Of a stretch of 64,000 nt of DNA, positions 47,242-56,280 are shown one piece after another. Position 1 is the first letter of the stretch. Each line of letters begins with the position of its first letter. The stretch lies in IMG/VR virus record IMGVR_UViG_3300032895_000002, positions 1 through 64,000 of that record, one strand, 5' to 3'. The notes below the pieces were generated by a model. It saw only the letters and a program-made list of their open reading frames with translations, was not told where the DNA came from and searched no databases. Source of the DNA: a virus. Both the position numbers and the translations under genes were made by a program.

Positions 47242-50200
47242 TTAGACCGCGACCGTTGGCCCTTCCCGCGCCGGCGTCATCTGCGTCTGCCGATTGACCT
47301 CAGTCTGCTTGAACAGCCCGCCGCCCTCGGCCGCCACTTTGGTTCCGGCCGGCGCGTTGACGTCCACGGTGAGCTTGCCGGTGCCTTCGACCCGGTGACT
47401 GACCTCTCGCGCCATCGTCTGATCGAGTTCGCTGCGGTCGAGGCCGTGCGCGCGCTGAGCGTATTGCAACCGGCCGCCGGCCGATTCGTAGGGCTTGATC
47501 TGCCGGCCGCCCGGCAGGCGCGTGCCCCAATATCGCGGCTGCACGTCGGCCGGCCGCTCATAGACCTCGTGGGTGAGCCGGGTGGCTTCCGCGAGGTTCT
47601 TCGTGCCCTTCAACTGCGCGAGGAAACCGGCGTGCGAGCCGGTCAGCTCATGCTTGAGGAAGCCGGCGTTGGCCTCGTGCGACGACGGATCGAGCTGATT
47701 CTCCCGCGCCCATTTCTCGAACGCGGTGCGCCGCGGCCCGGTCCATTGCGCGTAACCGTAGCCGCCGGCGGCGCCCCCGATCGGCGCGCCCTCCTGCAAC
47801 GATTTGAAGCCGGCGCTTTCGTAGCCCAGATTGCCGACCAGGCCGGCCGCCTGATCGCGGGTCAGGCCCAGGTCGTCTTGCAGCTCCCGCATCAGCATCG
47901 GCGCGCGCTCGCCGAACAGATCGCCGCGCCCGCCCCGGCCGCCGCCGCCGGCCGGCGCTGCGAAGCGGCCGGTCGCTCCGGCGCCGCCGGACGTGCCGCC
48001 GCCGCCGGCGAAAGCTCCGCCGCCGACGTCCGAGCCGTAGGGCTTCACCCCGCCGCCAGGCGCGCGCCGGTATTCATAGCGGCTCGCCATGTCGCGGCTT
48101 TCGCCGGTGAGCCCGCGGGCGCGCTCCGCCCTCGACAACGCCTGATTGCCGCCGATCGTCGAAATCCGGCCGGTTTGCGGATCGTAGCCGGAAACGAAGG
48201 TCACATGACTGCCGGTCGCGCCGGTGCGCCCGCCGGTGCGGATCGCGACGTCGCCGGGCTGCGGCGCGCCGGTGACCGCCTCGCCCCAATTGCGCCAGTT
48301 CGACGCGACCTCGGGATTCTTCGGCGGTTGGAGCCCTTGCGACTTGACCACCGAGGCGGCGAATTGCCCGCACCAGGCGCCGTTGCGCGGATAGCCGTTG
48401 TCGCGCATGAACTTGTCGAGCGCTTGCGGCCCGCCGGTGAGCGCGACCGTCCGGGCCGTCTCAAGCAGCGCCCCGGGGATATTCGGGTCGCCGGCCGGGC
48501 CTGCGGTGGCCGCCGGCGAGGCCCCGGTCTGGTTGCCGGCGTCGAGGCCGGTCGAGGGCGGCGTGGTTCCACCGCCATAGGCGCTCGCGCCCCATGATCC
48601 GCTCGCCCCGCCGCCGCGGGCGCCGCCGCCTCCGCCGGCGAAGCCGCTGATGCGCGCAGGACCGCCAGGGCCGCCGCCTGCGCCGCCATAACCTCCGCCG
48701 CCGCCGTAAGCCCCGCCGCCGCCTCCGCCGAAGCCTGGCAGGCCGCGGAGGCCCGCCATACGCACGCCGCCTCCGCCTCCGCCGGCCGGCGCTCCGCCAG
48801 GCCCGGCGATCGCCGCATTGAGCGTTTGCAGCTCCTCGGTCAGCGCCCGCATCTGCGCGTTTTGGTCTTCGCTGTTGGCGTTCAACTCCTGCATCTGGCG
48901 GTTCTGCTCGCTGATCAGCCGCCGGCCCTCGCCGCCTTGGCCGCCGCCGCCGCCCATGAACAGCTCGGCGCCCGCTTCGCCGACCAGGTAGCTGCCGCCG
49001 CCGGTCACCGAGCCGCCCGCTTGCCGCTTCCACGCCCCGCCGGCTTGCCATGGCGCCGGCTCGCCCGGATCTTCGAGGCCGAGCATGCCGCGCAGGCGGG
49101 TCCGCATCGTGTGCCCTTGCTCGGCGTCTTTGACCGCCATCTTGAGGCCGGCCATGAGGCCATAAGTCCCCATGTGCTTGACCATCAGCTTGAGCAGCCA
49201 ATTCGGCAGGATCGCCCCGCTCTGCCCGGGCGCGAACAACTCCGGCCCCGCCTCGCCGACGAGGCCCATCTCGCCGGCGCCGATCATTCCGCCGGTTTGG
49301 AACTGCGGCACCGGGATCGCCGCCGCCGCCTCAAGACCGGTTGGAGCGCCGCCGCCCCTCAGTTTGTTCCAGGCCGAGCCAAGCGCCCGCCGCGTGGCGC
49401 CGCCCGCGCCGCCGCCTTCCGTCGTGCCAGCGGCGTAGCTGAGCGCCTCCGCCGTCTTTTGCGCGCCCGCCCCGACAACGCGCCCGATAGTTTTCAACCA
49501 TTCCGGCGGCTCAAACGAGCGTAGCGCTTCGACCGCCGCCTGAATCTCGCTGGCCACATCCCTGAGCACATCGGCAAAGCCCCTGAGCACAAAAGTGACC
49601 GCAGGCGTCGCCAGCGCCGAGACCGAATCGCTGATCACGCCCCAGCTCTGACCGATCTGCGTCGTCACCTCGACCAGCTTCTCCGATTGAGCGATGCGGG
49701 CCGTCATCATCGCTTCCATCGCCGGCGTGACGCTGGCGATCTCGCCGCGCAATTGCGCCAGGTCAGGCATCCCGAACGCTTCGGCGAACCGCTGCCGCGC
49801 CTCCGCCGCGCGGGTCGACGACTTGGTGCGCTCCAAGACGTTGGCGTAAACGTTGTCGAGCGCTTCGCGCACCCGAGTGGCGAACGCCGCCGGATTGTTG
49901 GCGACCCGGCCGAGATCGCCGAGCAGCATTTCCATGGCCTGCCGGTCATCGCCTTGCAGGCCGCGCAGCAGGTTTTGCCGCAGCTCGCTATTGACCCGGC
50001 TGATATCGGCCATCGCATGAGCGAGGCCGGCGATGTTCGATTGCGCCCGATCGGCGGCGACGCCGGAGCGCTGCAAGGCTTCGGACATTTCCCGAATCTG
50101 CGCCGCGCCGATCCCGGTCTGGCGCGCCAGGTTGCCGAGCTGCTGCATCCCCCGCGCGTATTCGTTGAGGCCCGCTACGCCCTTCACCACCGCAACGCCC

Positions 50201-50457
50201 AGCGCCACCACGCCGGCGGTCGCCAGGCCGAGCGATTTGGCGACGTTCAACGCGGCGGCGCTGCCGCCCTCAAAGCCGGTCGCCAGGCCCTTCATCTGTT
50301 CGGTTAGCTCGGCGGTCCTGGCCTTGAGCCGTTCCATGCCCAAGCCCGCCGGCCCGCCGCCAAGGCTGGCGAGCGAGCCGCGAATCTTCTCGAGCTGGCT
50401 TGTCACGTTGTCGACAAGCGAAACGTTGAGGCGCAGCGACTCGTATTCGGTAGCCAC
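47242..50457 (-). CDS. Tape measure protein with CHAP-like and tail-lysozyme domains
   Basis: 1071 aa. N-terminal coiled coil (about 1-300), a hydrophobic region, Gly-rich linkers (about 550-625), a Cys/His peptidase-like domain with C696 (AWCGQF) and H751 (GSHVTFV), and a phage tail lysozyme domain at about 850-965 (LMRELQDDLGLTRDQAAGLVGNLGYESAGFKSLQEG). It sets tail length; the hydrolase domains help penetrate the cell wall. Carrying both enzyme types in one tape measure is uncommon. Confidence 0.88.
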   Translation of the reverse strand: MATEYESLRLNVSLVDNVTSQLEKIRGSLASLGGGPAGLGMERLKARTAELTEQMKGLATGFEGGSAAALNVAKSLGLATAGVVALGVAVVKGVAGLNEYARGMQQLGNLARQTGIGAAQIREMSEALQRSGVAADRAQSNIAGLAHAMADISRVNSELRQNLLRGLQGDDRQAMEMLLGDLGRVANNPAAFATRVREALDNVYANVLERTKSSTRAAEARQRFAEAFGMPDLAQLRGEIASVTPAMEAMMTARIAQSEKLVEVTTQIGQSWGVISDSVSALATPAVTFVLRGFADVLRDVASEIQAAVEALRSFEPPEWLKTIGRVVGAGAQKTAEALSYAAGTTEGGGAGGATRRALGSAWNKLRGGGAPTGLEAAAAIPVPQFQTGGMIGAGEMGLVGEAGPELFAPGQSGAILPNWLLKLMVKHMGTYGLMAGLKMAVKDAEQGHTMRTRLRGMLGLEDPGEPAPWQAGGAWKRQAGGSVTGGGSYLVGEAGAELFMGGGGGQGGEGRRLISEQNRQMQELNANSEDQNAQMRALTEELQTLNAAIAGPGGAPAGGGGGGVRMAGLRGLPGFGGGGGGAYGGGGGYGGAGGGPGGPARISGFAGGGGGARGGGASGSWGASAYGGGTTPPSTGLDAGNQTGASPAATAGPAGDPNIPGALLETARTVALTGGPQALDKFMRDNGYPRNGAWCGQFAASVVKSQGLQPPKNPEVASNWRNWGEAVTGAPQPGDVAIRTGGRTGATGSHVTFVSGYDPQTGRISTIGGNQALSRAERARGLTGESRDMASRYEYRRAPGGGVKPYGSDVGGGAFAGGGGTSGGAGATGRFAAPAGGGGRGGRGDLFGERAPMLMRELQDDLGLTRDQAAGLVGNLGYESAGFKSLQEGAPIGGAAGGYGYAQWTGPRRTAFEKWARENQLDPSSHEANAGFLKHELTGSHAGFLAQLKGTKNLAEATRLTHEVYERPADVQPRYWGTRLPGGRQIKPYESAGGRLQYAQRAHGLDRSELDQTMAREVSHRVEGTGKLTVDVNAPAGTKVAAEGGGLFKQTEVNRQTQMTPAREGPTVAV

Positions 50458-50549
50458 GATTCCGTTGCCCCGTTAAGCTCGGCGCGCCCTAGCAGGCAGG
50501 CCGCCGCCGGCCCTGCGACGTATGATACCCAGATAACGTGTGCCGGTTC

Positions 50550-50747
50550 TTAGTCGCCATCGCTCGCGCGTTTCGGCCGCAGCGCCCTATGCCGTTTCTG
50601 TCCTGGTGGCCGACGAACGAAGAACACGCGTTCCGCGCCCAAGCGCCCCCAATGCCAGCCGGGACCGCCGGTCGCCCGCACGTAAGTGTCGAACCCGAAC
50701 GGGGAGGCGAGCCAATCGATCAAGCGAACAAGCGGCCAGGGAATCAT
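50550..50747 (-). CDS. Small hypothetical protein after tail chaperone
   Basis: 65 aa, aromatic and basic (MIPWPLVRLIDWLASPFGFDTYVRATGGPGWHWGRLG). Lies between the frameshifted tail chaperone and the tape measure gene. Function unknown. Confidence 0.5.
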   Translation of the reverse strand: MIPWPLVRLIDWLASPFGFDTYVRATGGPGWHWGRLGAERVFFVRRPPGQKRHRALRPKRASDGD

Positions 50748-50752
50748 CGGCC

Positions 50753-50926
50753 TTAATCCTCGTCGGCGCTCTCTGAGCGCAGCAGGCGCGAGAGCTGGAT
50801 GGTGCGTTCCATGTGGACGCGAACCTCGCTCAACGGCATGCTGAGGAACACGTCCGGGCTCTGCCGATAGAAGCGCGCGAGGCGATAGCTATCGAGGACA
50901 ATGTTGTCGTCCTCGCCGATCACCAT
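50753..50926 (-). CDS. Tail assembly chaperone, -1 frame extension
   Basis: 57 aa if translated alone (MVIGEDDNIVLDSYRLARFYRQSPDVFLSMPLSEVRVHMERTIQLSRLL). The frame opens upstream of this ATG, across the T7 slippery run, so ribosomes shifting -1 at 50950-50944 make a fusion of about 237 aa with the preceding gene. GpG/GpT-type chaperone pairs of tailed phages are made in this way. Its position, before the tape measure, fits. Confidence 0.75.
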   Translation of the reverse strand: MVIGEDDNIVLDSYRLARFYRQSPDVFLSMPLSEVRVHMERTIQLSRLLRSESADED

Positions 50927-51468
50927 GCCGCTGGATCGGGTAGAAAAAAACCGCGCAGCCGATAGGCGCACGAGTTCCAGTCGCGCGGGTCAAGCTGCTC
51001 GACGAACGGCAAGAGCACGCCGGACAGGCTCGAGATGATCATGGTCATCTTGCGCTCGTCGATGATGACGTCGCCGTCCTGATTGATCCGCACCGGGTTG
51101 CCGTAGCGATTGATATCGCCCCCGGTCGGCTCGCGGAACGTTAGCTCGTTGATCGGCTCGTTCTTGTTGTTGCGCGTCGGCTTGTGCAGCAGCTTGACGG
51201 TGATCGGCCAGGTCTCGGCGGGCGGCTCCTGCGTCGCGGCCGGTCCTTCGGCCGGCGGCGGCGGCTCCGGCTCGCGGCGGCGCGGCGGCTCCTGGCGTTC
51301 GGCGCGCGGCGGCTCCTGGCGTTCGGCGCGCGCCAGCTTGCCAGAGCCGGTCCGCGGCGGCTCAGCCGGCCGCGTTTCGCGCAGATAGGCCTCGCGCTCG
51401 CCGGCCATGGGATCGTCGTTGATGCCCGGCGCGCCCGGCGCCAGGAAGCCTTCGCGGACCTCGTTCAA
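50920..51468 (-). CDS. Tail assembly chaperone (Mu gp41-like, short form)
   Basis: 182 aa. WPITVKLLHKPTRNNKNEPINELTFREPTGGDINRYGNPV and MTMIISSLSGVLLPFVEQLDPRDWNSCAYRLRGFFLPDPAAW are the tail assembly protein fold (phage TAC). The first 85 residues are Pro/Arg-rich with a 24-bp repeated coding unit (ERQEPPR twice). It assembles the tape measure during tail formation and shares codons with the -1 frame extension. Confidence 0.82.
   Translation of the reverse strand: MNEVREGFLAPGAPGINDDPMAGEREAYLRETRPAEPPRTGSGKLARAERQEPPRAERQEPPRRREPEPPPPAEGPAATQEPPAETWPITVKLLHKPTRNNKNEPINELTFREPTGGDINRYGNPVRINQDGDVIIDERKMTMIISSLSGVLLPFVEQLDPRDWNSCAYRLRGFFLPDPAAW
50944..50950 (-). other. Slippery site for -1 ribosomal frameshift
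   Basis: On the minus strand the run TTTTTTT is read GGT-TTT-TTT-CTA in the short-form frame, i.e. T_TTT_TTT, an ideal X_XXY_YYZ heptamer. Slipping back one base continues with TCT-ACC-CGA into the extension frame, 12 codons before the short-form stop. No attempt was made to model downstream RNA structure. Confidence 0.75.
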
Positions 51469-51830
51469 AGCGCAATCTCCTCACAGTAGAGGCCTTCCCA
51501 ACGGACCCGCACCTGGCCGTCGCGGCTGTTATTCTCGAAGCCCGCCCGGCACGTCGCCTGCACGAGGGTGTATTGCATGCCATTTGCGAGCTGGGCGACC
51601 ACCGTCGAGTCGGTTTGCGCCTCCAAGTCCTCAAGCAGCAGGCCGCGGGTGGTGGAGATGTCGCCCTCGATGTAGGGCACCCGCGGCAATTCCTGATAGC
51701 CATGGACGCCATCCTGGCCGGCGATCATCGTTCGCTCGACGGCGCTCGATGAGACCGTGAAGTTGCCGCGAAGCGGATATTGGTCGCCATCGACGAACAC
51801 GAAGGCGATCCCAGCGAAGCGCTGAGCCAT
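51465..51830 (-). CDS. Tail tube protein (Mu gpM-like)
   Basis: 121 aa. GDQYPLRGNFTVSSSAVERTMIAGQDGVHGYQELPRVPYIEGDISTTRG is the contractile-phage tail tube family. It forms the inner tube beneath the sheath. Coupled to the chaperone gene by a 4-nt overlap. Confidence 0.88.
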   Translation of the reverse strand: MAQRFAGIAFVFVDGDQYPLRGNFTVSSSAVERTMIAGQDGVHGYQELPRVPYIEGDISTTRGLLLEDLEAQTDSTVVAQLANGMQYTLVQATCRAGFENNSRDGQVRVRWEGLYCEEIAL

Positions 51831-51875
51831 CGACGTTTCCTTTCAGGGTTAGCCGCCGCGCGCCGGCGGCGGTAC

Positions 51876-53777
51876 TCAGGCCGCGATCGCCAGGTCGGAA
51901 TCGACGCCGCGATCGTATTGCAGGCGGAACTGCGCCAGCACGGCGAACAGCCGCAGCTGGTTCACGAGGTCTGGCGGATAGAGGACGTTCAGCCGGTTCG
52001 CGTTATTCGAATCGCGCTCGACCAACAGATGCTTCTTGAAGTTGCGGGTGTCCTCGACCAGGCCGTTGAACTCGTCCATCCGATACTGAGCGATCAGCTC
52101 GCCCTTGGCGATGCCGGGCGTGAGGATCGCCTGGCCGGGGCCGAACCTGGTCCCGTCGTTGGCGAGCTTGTGACGCGGGAATTTGCTGGTGATCGCCTGG
52201 CGCTGGTTGCGCAGCACCCGCGCGAGCGTCGCCAGCGTGGTCACCAGCTCATAGGCGTCATCCTCGAAGCCGTAGAGGTTGAGCTGGTAAGTCGTGGTTT
52301 CCCGGCTGATCATCGGCTCATCGCCGTCGCCTGGAATCTGGGTGGCGAGGCCGTGGTGCGCGAGCACGTTGACCTCGGGGAGATCGAACCGCTCGTTTTC
52401 CGGCGCGAGCTTGATCCCCTTGAGGCCCAAGGTTTGCAGCGGCCGGGCCGGATCGTTGATCAAGCCGCGCTGCGCCTTGGCGGTATAGGCCGCCGCCCAT
52501 TCGAACGCCGGCGAGGGCGAGGCCGCCTCGAAGGCCATGACCGACATGACGGGCGAGTTGCGGAACTCGCTGAACGTCAGCAGGCTCCGCAAGTCGCCGC
52601 GGCGAGCGGAGAAGCAATGGCCGTAGAGCTGACGCCGCCAGCCCCATCGGCCCATGTCCGAGAAGCCGTACTCGTCCTCCCAGGCGCGCAGCGAGTTCGT
52701 ATCGGTGTAGGGGATGCAGGCGTATTCGTAATTCGTCTCGCGCAGGTTATCGATCGCGTCATCGAAATTCGGCTCCCCGACGCCGCCGGTCAGATGCCCG
52801 GTCGCGGGCAGCTGCAGGTCGAGGCCGGTCGGCAGAATCTCGCCGCCCCGCCGGCCGGAATAGTTGAGCGACAGGCGGATTTCGTTTCCGGACGAGCCGG
52901 CCCATTTGCAAATAACGGTGACGTCGGCCGCAGCCGCAGCCCGCCCGGCCCGACGGCTCTGGATGACCTCGTTGATCACAGGCCGGGTGACGTTGGTCGG
53001 CGCGGCGATCGGCGGCGGCGTGATCGGCCCGATCGGATCGCTGACGGCCGGCAAGCTGTCGCCGCCGGCGTTATGCGCGATGACCGAGGCCTTGATCGTC
53101 TTATCCTCGTCATCATCATCCAGCGTATAGTTTGTCGCGGTCGCGCCGGGGATCGGCACATCGTCGCGCAGCCAAGCGCGGGTGAAGCTGTCCGGACTGC
53201 CGGTCCACACGCCATCGGTCATCGTCAGCTCGACGCCGATCTCCGGCGCGCCGGAAACGGTCGGCGACGACAGGCTGAGCGGCGGCCCGCCGGCGCCGGG
53301 GCCGGAGGCGATGATCGGCAGATCGCCGCGGGCGTTGATGGCGTCGGCGATCGCGTCGGCGATATCCTCCTCGCTGTCCGCGCTGCCGATGTTGACCGGC
53401 ACGTGATCAGCGCCGACGTACAAATGGATCGTCCCCGCTTCGGTCGCCGCGGCGTTGACGGTCATCACCCCGCTCGCCTTGGTTCCGGGGCTCGGCTCCT
53501 TGCAGCCGACGCCCCAGACCTCGTTGGCGAAGTTGTTGGCGAAGAACGCCTTGAACATTCGGCTCATCTCGGAGCCTTGCCCGAACCGGGCGTCGGCTTG
53601 GCTTTGGGTGGCGATCGGCGTCGGCACGCTCTCCTCGGCGTCGCCTTCGGGCAGCATGATTCCGGCGAGCAGAGCCGGGAGGCGGAACGACGGCAGGCCG
53701 GCCATCGAGGAATCGACCTCCGCCCAATAGAGGGGAACTTTCCAATTGGCCGGGATGGCGGTGAACGAGATCGGCAT
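51876..53777 (-). CDS. Tail sheath protein (Mu gpL-like) with Ig-like insertion
   Basis: 633 aa. The N-terminus MPISFTAIPANWKVPLYWAEVDSSMAG and the C-terminal LNYSGRRGGE...RETNYEYACIPYTDTNSLRAWEDEYG...QYDRGVDSDLA belong to the contractile sheath family. Between about residues 165 and 255 lies an extra domain (VSGAPEIGVELTMTDGVWTG...WLRDDVPIPGATATNYTLDDDD...AGGDSLPAVSD) that looks like an Ig/fibronectin-type adhesion domain. The outer surface of the sheath is therefore decorated. Confidence 0.87.
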   Translation of the reverse strand: MPISFTAIPANWKVPLYWAEVDSSMAGLPSFRLPALLAGIMLPEGDAEESVPTPIATQSQADARFGQGSEMSRMFKAFFANNFANEVWGVGCKEPSPGTKASGVMTVNAAATEAGTIHLYVGADHVPVNIGSADSEEDIADAIADAINARGDLPIIASGPGAGGPPLSLSSPTVSGAPEIGVELTMTDGVWTGSPDSFTRAWLRDDVPIPGATATNYTLDDDDEDKTIKASVIAHNAGGDSLPAVSDPIGPITPPPIAAPTNVTRPVINEVIQSRRAGRAAAAADVTVICKWAGSSGNEIRLSLNYSGRRGGEILPTGLDLQLPATGHLTGGVGEPNFDDAIDNLRETNYEYACIPYTDTNSLRAWEDEYGFSDMGRWGWRRQLYGHCFSARRGDLRSLLTFSEFRNSPVMSVMAFEAASPSPAFEWAAAYTAKAQRGLINDPARPLQTLGLKGIKLAPENERFDLPEVNVLAHHGLATQIPGDGDEPMISRETTTYQLNLYGFEDDAYELVTTLATLARVLRNQRQAITSKFPRHKLANDGTRFGPGQAILTPGIAKGELIAQYRMDEFNGLVEDTRNFKKHLLVERDSNNANRLNVLYPPDLVNQLRLFAVLAQFRLQYDRGVDSDLAIAA

Positions 53778-53862
53778 GGCTCATCCTCCCTTTCAGGGGG
53801 TTGGTGGTGCGGTCGGGTTGCGAGGGTTGGCGGCCTTGAAGCCGGGACGCCGCGGCGGCGCT

Positions 53863-54123
53863 TTAGGTCTTGGCGGCGAGGACGATCGCGCCCTCTTTCA
53901 GCCGTCGCCGGGTGAAGCGGTCAAAGGGCCACTCGGCGCCGCCGGTGGCATGGAAGCCGACGCCGCTCGGGTGAGTGAGCAACCGGCGCATGGCGTCGTC
54001 GCCAGGCATGACCTTGACCCGCGGCGTCGCGTTGGCCCGTTTGATCATGTCGAGCCGCGCCAGCCGCGCGTTGCCCGCCGGCGTGCGGGTGGCCGGCGCC
54101 ATCTGCATTCTGGTTTCAACCAT
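53863..54123 (-). CDS. Mu gp38-like tail protein (DUF2635)
   Basis: 86 aa. RVKVMPGDDAMRRLLTHPSGVGFHATGGAEWPFDRFTRRRLKEGAIVLAA resembles DUF2635 proteins that precede the sheath gene in Mu-like phages. Function in tail assembly unknown. Confidence 0.7.
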   Translation of the reverse strand: MVETRMQMAPATRTPAGNARLARLDMIKRANATPRVKVMPGDDAMRRLLTHPSGVGFHATGGAEWPFDRFTRRRLKEGAIVLAAKT

Positions 54124-54775
54124 GCTTCGCACTCCCGTTCTTCGGCCGCATGAAGCGGATCGGCATTTCGACCTGTTGGATTTTGTCGTGATCCGGGAAG
54201 CCGATGGCCGTCTTGAAGTCGACTTCCAGAAGCTCGTCCTCGATCGCCGGCTCAAAGTCGCGCCGGTAGAGCAGCGAGACCTCGTATTGCTGTTCGGCGA
54301 TCGGCGTTTCGTTGGCCGCGGCGAGCGCGCCATAGACCCGGCGCGCCATCTGGCGCGGGATCGCCTCGAAGCGGGCGTTCATCGGCGTGCCGTGGCCTAG
54401 ATGCGGGTTCCACGTATCGAGGAAATTCGTCAGGTAGGGATCGCGCCACAGCCCGCCCATCAGCGCGACGTAGAGCCGGTCGAGGGTCGTCTCGGTCGCC
54501 CGCGGGTCGTTGTTCATGATCACCATCGAGAAGCCGATCCGGGCGGTGACCACGAAGCTGAGATTGCCGGCGTTGCCGTCGCCCTCGGGGATCATGGTTT
54601 CGTCGATCAGATAGACGCCGAGTGAGGGCAGATCGGCGGTCTGAGTCGGCAGCTGTTTGGTCTCGCGCGAGGTGAAGCCGTCGAACGCCGGCAGGCGTAA
54701 CGCCGCCTCCATGAACGCGTCGCGCAGCGCCAGCGTGAAGCTCTGCGTCTCCTCCTCGATCGCGCGCGGCTTCAC
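54116..54775 (-). CDS. Mu gp37-like tail completion protein
   Basis: 219 aa. FVVTARIGFSMVIMNNDPRATETTLDRLYVALMGGLWRDPYLTNFLDTWNP and EQQYEVSLLYRRDFEPAIEDELLEVDFKT fit the gp37-like tail-terminator position in Mu-like modules. By order it should cap the tail. Motif support moderate. Confidence 0.6.
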   Translation of the reverse strand: MKPRAIEEETQSFTLALRDAFMEAALRLPAFDGFTSRETKQLPTQTADLPSLGVYLIDETMIPEGDGNAGNLSFVVTARIGFSMVIMNNDPRATETTLDRLYVALMGGLWRDPYLTNFLDTWNPHLGHGTPMNARFEAIPRQMARRVYGALAAANETPIAEQQYEVSLLYRRDFEPAIEDELLEVDFKTAIGFPDHDKIQQVEMPIRFMRPKNGSAKHG

Positions 54776-55131
54776 GGCCGGCTCGGTTCGAAACGGCGGA
54801 TGACGAGCGTGGTCAGTCCGCCACCGTCCTGCGAGCCGCTGACTACCTCGAACGTGCCGGCGGCCGGCACCGTCCCGTCAGCCGGGATGTGAATTCGATC
54901 ACGCTGCCGCGGCACGACGGCGAATTCGGCGTCGCGGACGTCGAGGTAGGTCTGCTGGTCGGTAACGACCGAGCCGTCCTCGGCCCCCACGTCAAGTTCG
55001 GTGGTCCCGAGATAGCCGCGCGCCCGATAGCTTCCAACGCCCGGCTGGGAGGCGATCGGCGTGACGTCGATCGGCCGGGCGAACACATCCATCGCCGGCA
55101 GCTTCACGAGCGCTGACATATCGAGGCCCAT
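54772..55131 (-). CDS. Head-tail joining protein
   Basis: 119 aa, beta-rich (YLDVRDAEFAVVPRQRDRIHIPADGTVPAAGTFEVVSGSQDGGGLTTLVIRRF). Position between connector and tail completion genes and the SH3-like pattern fit the head-tail joining family. Coupled to its neighbour by 4 nt. Confidence 0.65.
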   Translation of the reverse strand: MGLDMSALVKLPAMDVFARPIDVTPIASQPGVGSYRARGYLGTTELDVGAEDGSVVTDQQTYLDVRDAEFAVVPRQRDRIHIPADGTVPAAGTFEVVSGSQDGGGLTTLVIRRFEPSRP

Positions 55132-55512
55132 TCAGAAGCTCCGATCGAGAAGATTGCGGAACCGCTCTTGGAAGCGGTCGATCAATTCGCGCCGCAGCGG
55201 TGGCCGGCTTGAAAGGACGATGCGCTGGTGCTGGCCGGCTTTCTTGAGCCGGCGGATCACGCGGCGGCGGCGCTTCACCCGGCGGCGCGAGGTCGGCCAG
55301 ACGACGGTCGAAGCGCGGGTGAAGTTGGCGGTCGGGCGTTGGACGTCGAGCGTCCGCGAGGTCGCGAAGCGCCGGTTCATGTCGTTCTCTTGCCAGTCGG
55401 CGAACTCGACCGGCAGCGCCGCCCTCAGCTCCTCGGCCTCGCGCTCGATTCGATCGAGATGGCGCAGGATCGCGTCCACGGGATCGACGTCCGCGGTGAT
55501 CTCCATTTTCAA
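55132..55512 (-). CDS. Tail/neck protein (gp10-like position)
   Basis: 126 aa. DADPVDAILRHL-type helical start, then a basic stretch RRRVKRRRRVIRRLKKAG near the middle. The position (after the connector, before joining protein) matches minor neck/tail-completion proteins. No family recognised. Alternative start at 55506. Confidence 0.5.
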   Translation of the reverse strand: MKMEITADVDPVDAILRHLDRIEREAEELRAALPVEFADWQENDMNRRFATSRTLDVQRPTANFTRASTVVWPTSRRRVKRRRRVIRRLKKAGQHQRIVLSSRPPLRRELIDRFQERFRNLLDRSF

Positions 55513-55536
55513 ACCTTCAGTTGAAGTCTTGAAACC

Positions 55537-56181
55537 TCACGCCCAAAGGCGGGTGTAATGATCGAGCAGCGCGTCGACCGCCGGGATGCCGGAGCGCGTC
55601 GCCGCGCCGGCGCCGGCGGCCTTGGTCTGCTGGTTCGGATCGAAGAACAGCACTCGGCTATCCTTGTGAGCGATCATGCGGATGCCCTCGATCGATTCTC
55701 GGGTCGCCTGGCTGCGCGCCTGGCTGAGCATGAGGAGCGTCGCCTGCTTGAGATCGAGCGGCGCTTCGTCCGGCAGCTTGTAGCCGCCCGAATAAGTGAT
55801 GGTGACCGGCTCGGCGAAGCGGCCGAAACCCCACAGCGTGCCGCTTTCCTCCTCGAGTGCGTAATCGCCTGGCGCGAGCGGACCGCCGCCGCGGCCGGTG
55901 GTGACCTCCTCGATCTCATCCTCGTCAATCGGGAAGTGCCGCAGAAACAGCTTGGTCGCGGCGAAGTCGAACCACGTCTCGACGACCTTCTGTTTCGCCA
56001 TCATGCGGTTGCACAGCCGCATGATAGTCGCCGAGGCGATGGCGATCTGCAGCTCGAGCGTTTCGTCGGCGATGCTGTCGCCGCCGTCGACCGGCAGGCC
56101 GAGCAAGAGCTTGGCTTCGCGCACCGAGAGGAAGCTCGCCTTCTCGGCCGGCTCGAGAACCTTGACCCGGACGTCAGCCAT
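55537..56181 (-). CDS. Head-tail connector (phage gp6-like)
   Basis: 214 aa. VREAKLLLGLPVDGGDSIADETLELQIAIASATIMRLCNRMM and GDYALEEESGTLWGFGRFAEPVTITYSGGY...LKQATLLMLSQARSQATRESIEGIRMIAHKDSRVLFFDPN is the gp6/QLRG-type connector pattern. It sits at the portal to tail interface. Confidence 0.78.
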   Translation of the reverse strand: MADVRVKVLEPAEKASFLSVREAKLLLGLPVDGGDSIADETLELQIAIASATIMRLCNRMMAKQKVVETWFDFAATKLFLRHFPIDEDEIEEVTTGRGGGPLAPGDYALEEESGTLWGFGRFAEPVTITYSGGYKLPDEAPLDLKQATLLMLSQARSQATRESIEGIRMIAHKDSRVLFFDPNQQTKAAGAGAATRSGIPAVDALLDHYTRLWA

Positions 56182-56280
56182 TGTTCATTCACCCGCTTTG
56201 ACGCGCTGCGTTGGTTTTGTGCGTCTCATCCGCTGCGGTGAGCGTGAGCCTTGAGTGATCGGGCTTGGGAGCGCAGCGCG

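Noticed and set aside
47347-47560. Frameshift in the tape measure C-terminus
   Set aside because: Alternative frames open here only because of the GC bias; the main frame continues unbroken through the lysozyme domain to its stop.
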